Shown: piece by piece, positions 23,428 to 25,256 of the stretch | Layout: each line of letters begins with the position of its first letter | How positions within the stretch are numbered: position 1 is the first letter of the stretch | DNA from: DATFGK01 sp046712825 | GTDB lineage: Bacteria; Actinomycetota; AC-67 | Assembly (NCBI GenBank): GCA_046712825.1 | Contig: JBKKCR010000279.1 | Coordinates: 1-25,256 of the forward strand | DNA: 25,256 nt | Direction: 5' to 3' | Program-made: the position numbers and the translations under genes | Notes under the pieces: generated by a model | Told to the model about the DNA's origin: nothing | Database searches by the model: none | Seen by the model: the letters and a program-made list of their open reading frames with translations, nothing else

Positions 23428-25013
23428 TCCAGCGCGAACAGGTATCGATGGACCGGCTGCCCGCCCTCACGCATTTCGATCGCGACCCCCGGAAGTCGTT
23501 CGGCGAGGGCGCGTTCCAAGGCTTCGACTTCGACCGGTAAGGCGTCGGCACCGGCGAGCACGGTCAGGATCTCGCCATGGCCCAACGCTTCGGCCACCGC
23601 GCCGGCCACAGCCAATGGGTCTTGATCGACGGCGACCACGTCGCCTTCGACGAAGCCGATCGCCTGTCCGGCTTGAACCGGCCCCGCCGGCGTCACGCCG
23701 TCGCGCATCACGAGCGTGACCGTGCCGGTACGCGTATCGGCGAGCGCCGCCCGGATATCCGCGATGTTTTCGTCGATCGCCCTTCCGTCAGAGAACGCGA
23801 CCGCGGCGGCGAACCCCTGCGCGAGATCGCCCGCCTCGATGAGCTCCACTCGCTTGTCGGCGATCTGGGCGAGCGCAGCGCGCGCGGCGGTCATCGCGTC
23901 CTCGTTGTTGACCAGCAGGATCACATCGTGAGCCGGTGCCCGCTCGATCGCCGCGATGAGCTCCCCCACCGACGGGTTCATCGTTCGTCCGCCGTCGACC
24001 AGCACGCCGGCGCCGAGCTCCGCGAACAGATCCCGGATCCCATCGCCGGATACGACGGCCACCAGCGTGACCGCCGCTTCCGGTATCGCAACCGGGATCG
24101 AACGCGCCCCTGCGACCCCGGCGATCTGGTCTGCAAACGCAACGACCGAGATGTCGTGCGGCCTTCCGGCCGCCATGCCCATCTCGATCGCTCGACCGAC
24201 CTCGTTCGTGTGCACGTGCACGTTCCACAAGCCGGCGCCTCCGATCACTGCGACCGAGTCGCCGATGCTGCCGAGTCGCTGCCGCAGCGCGAGCGCCTGC
24301 TCGTCGTCCGCTTCCTCGAGGAGGTACTGGACCTCGTATGCGAAGGCGCTCGACCCGGCCTCGCGTTGCCGGACCACCGGCCGAAGCGTCCGTGGCGCCA
24401 CCGGAAGCGGACGTCCCGCGACCGATGCGGCGAACGCGTCGAGCACCACGCACAGCCCCATACCGCCGGCGTCGACGACGCCGGACTGCTTGAGCACCGG
24501 CAGAAACTCGGGGGTGCGCTCCAGCACCTCGTGCGCCGCCCGGGCGGCCGCGTCGAGGATCGCCGAGCAGTCGTCGACGTGGAGATCCGCGATCGCCTCG
24601 GCCGCCCCACGCGCGACGGTGAGCATCGTCCCCTCGACCGGCGTGAGCATGGCCTCGTAGGCGAGTTCCGCGCCGCGCGACAGCCCCTTAACGAGCGATC
24701 GTGCGTCGAGCCCTGCTTCGTCGACCGCATCGCAAAGCCCACGCAACACTTGGGCGAGGATGACGCCAGAGTTCCCGCGCGCCCCCATGAGGGAGCCTCG
24801 GGCGACGGCGTCGGCCACCGCGCTGGCTTCATCGGGGACGCTCGAGAGCGCCTCGGCGACGGCGGTCATGGTCAGGGCGAGGTTGGTGCCGGTGTCCCCG
24901 TCCGGGACGGGGTAGACGTTGGCGGCGTCGATCTCGTCTTGGCGGGCTCGGAGCGCCTCGAGCGCTGCGAGACAGGCGCGCCGCAGCTCGGACGCGCCGA
25001 GGACCGTTATCAC
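23424..25013 (-). CDS. FakA-like DAK2-domain (fatty acid) kinase
   Basis: 529-residue protein of the FakA/YloV type. The N-terminal DhaL/DAK2 ATP-binding domain has NVYPVPDGDTGTNL (32-45) with the Asp residues that bind Mg-ATP, and GARGNSGVILAQ. The middle domain has the cysteine-poor FAYEVQYLLE and HVHTNEVGRAIEMG segments. The C-terminal part (MNPSVGELIAAI, LLVNNEDAM) resembles the FakA C-terminal lobe. FakA phosphorylates FakB-bound fatty acids; no FakB (DegV) gene is in the window, so substrate is inferred from family. The start is GTG, preceded by AGGA about 8 bases upstream that coincides with an extended -10. A DAK2 gene next to recG is the mycobacterial order. Confidence 0.88.
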   Translation of the reverse strand: MITVLGASELRRACLAALEALRARQDEIDAANVYPVPDGDTGTNLALTMTAVAEALSSVPDEASAVADAVARGSLMGARGNSGVILAQVLRGLCDAVDEAGLDARSLVKGLSRGAELAYEAMLTPVEGTMLTVARGAAEAIADLHVDDCSAILDAAARAAHEVLERTPEFLPVLKQSGVVDAGGMGLCVVLDAFAASVAGRPLPVAPRTLRPVVRQREAGSSAFAYEVQYLLEEADDEQALALRQRLGSIGDSVAVIGGAGLWNVHVHTNEVGRAIEMGMAAGRPHDISVVAFADQIAGVAGARSIPVAIPEAAVTLVAVVSGDGIRDLFAELGAGVLVDGGRTMNPSVGELIAAIERAPAHDVILLVNNEDAMTAARAALAQIADKRVELIEAGDLAQGFAAAVAFSDGRAIDENIADIRAALADTRTGTVTLVMRDGVTPAGPVQAGQAIGFVEGDVVAVDQDPLAVAGAVAEALGHGEILTVLAGADALPVEVEALERALAERLPGVAIEMREGGQPVHRYLFALE

Positions 25014-25019
25014 GAGGTC

Positions 25020-25028
25020 ATCCTAGCA
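25020..25028 (-). promoter_or_regulatory. Extended -10 promoter of the DAK2-recG unit
   Basis: The minus strand has TGC-TAGGAT, an extended -10, with exactly six bases to the GTG at 25013. Transcription would start on the start codon. No -35 is seen, as expected for an extended -10. It overlaps one end of the 14-bp palindrome at 25025-25038. Confidence 0.5.
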
Positions 25029-25038
25029 ACGCGTTGCT
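25025..25038. repeat. Perfect 14-bp palindrome in the fakA/rpmB gap
   Basis: AGCAACGCGTTGCT is its own reverse complement. It overlaps the extended -10 of the DAK2 gene on one side and the -35 (TTGCTC) of rpmB on the other, in a 58-base divergent gap. This is where a dimeric repressor would block both promoters. I do not recognise it as a known actinobacterial operator, and it does not resemble a Zur or LexA box. Confidence 0.6.
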
Positions 25039-25062
25039 CCCCGTTCGGGCGGCCGGTACCAT
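25034..25062 (+). promoter_or_regulatory. Promoter of rpmB
   Basis: TTGCTC (25034-25039), 17-base spacer, TACCAT (25057-25062). The ATG at 25072 is nine bases after the -10, with no SD in between, so the mRNA should be leaderless or nearly so. This is the best -35/-10 pair in the window. Confidence 0.55.
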
Positions 25063-25071
25063 GGCCCGGCC

Positions 25072-25256
25072 ATGGCAGCCGTATGTGAGATCTGCGGGCG
25101 GAAGCCCGGCTTCGGCATGCAGGTTTCTCACTCTCACCGCCGCTCTCCGCGTCGCTGGGACCCCAACATCCAGCGGGTCCGCGCGGTGGTCAACGGCACT
25201 CCGAAGCGCCTGAACGTGTGCACCCGCTGCATAAAGGCGGGCAAGGTCCAGCGCGC
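25072..25256 (+). CDS. rpmB: 50S ribosomal protein L28, zinc-binding form (3' end cut)
   Basis: 61 full codons are visible: MAAVCEICGRKPGFGMQVSHSHRR start, WDPNIQRVRAVVNG centre, then LNVCTRCIKAGKVQR. Cys5-x2-Cys8 and Cys50-x2-Cys53 make the cysteine-containing L28 type. The family is about 61-78 residues long, so only the last residues and the stop are missing. It is divergent from the DAK2-recG unit, the common actinobacterial arrangement. Confidence 0.95.
   Translation, partial: MAAVCEICGRKPGFGMQVSHSHRRSPRRWDPNIQRVRAVVNGTPKRLNVCTRCIKAGKVQR

Noticed and set aside
23424..25013. Dihydroxyacetone kinase instead of a FakA-like kinase
   Set aside because: The single long chain with N-terminal DhaL, HVHTN segment and extra C-terminal lobe fits FakA/YloV rather than separate DhaK/DhaL subunits.

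Overview
The window looks like chromosomal core sequence from a GC-rich Actinomycetota (actinobacterial) genome, probably an uncultured or deep-branching lineage. I place it at phylum level only. The evidence is gene order and family content: ffh-rpsP-khpA-rimM-trmD-rplS-lepB, smc-ftsY near an acylphosphatase gene, and rpmB / DAK2 kinase-recG-rsmD-coaD-SepIVA-like-DUF177-rpmF-rnc-mutM. This is the order I recall for the mycobacterial chromosome between lepB and recG. A SepIVA-like coiled-coil protein, an ANTAR regulator and a MoeZ-type E1/rhodanese fusion agree with this. Almost everything is on the minus strand. I saw no tRNA, rRNA, insertion sequence, phage gene or CRISPR array.

Region 1 (1-4551, minus): an SRP/ribosome/tRNA-modification operon. 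Transcribed from right to left it is ffh, rpsP, khpA, rimM, a PaaI-type hotdog thioesterase, trmD, rplS and lepB (cut by the window edge). The genes overlap or nearly abut, and there are candidate internal promoters before rpsP and rplS.

Region 2 (4696-7155): a membrane GAF histidine kinase on the plus strand faces, tail to tail with 6 bases between them, an ANTAR RNA-binding regulator whose receiver domain has lost its phospho-acceptor. They sit between the two SRP GTPase genes ffh and ftsY.

Region 3 (7320-12763, minus): ftsY, smc, a 59-residue coiled-coil protein with a long structured leader and a strong intrinsic terminator, and acylphosphatase.

Region 4 (12785-17213): a lineage-specific insertion between acylphosphatase and mutM. 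It holds a secreted delta-60-repeat/RTX calcium-binding protein, MoeZ (sulfur-carrier activation), and a secreted caspase-like protein with an EF-hand-like loop, the last preceded by an 8-codon upstream ORF.

Region 5 (17236-25256): mutM, rnc, rpmF, DUF177, SepIVA-like, coaD, rsmD, recG and a FakA-like DAK2 kinase in one tightly overlapping minus-strand series, then rpmB diverging on the plus strand. A perfect 14-bp palindrome lies in the fakA/rpmB promoter gap.

Three non-coding signals deserve attention. The leader of the coiled-coil mini-gene contains mutually exclusive stems and a hairpin covering its ribosome binding site. Many transcription-unit starts have a TANNNT -10 box 5-9 bases before the start codon, suggesting leaderless transcripts. 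The fakA/rpmB promoters share a palindromic site. I found no clearly new multi-gene defence or metabolic system; the leader/mini-gene unit and the secreted caspase/RTX insertion are the best candidates for something undescribed.
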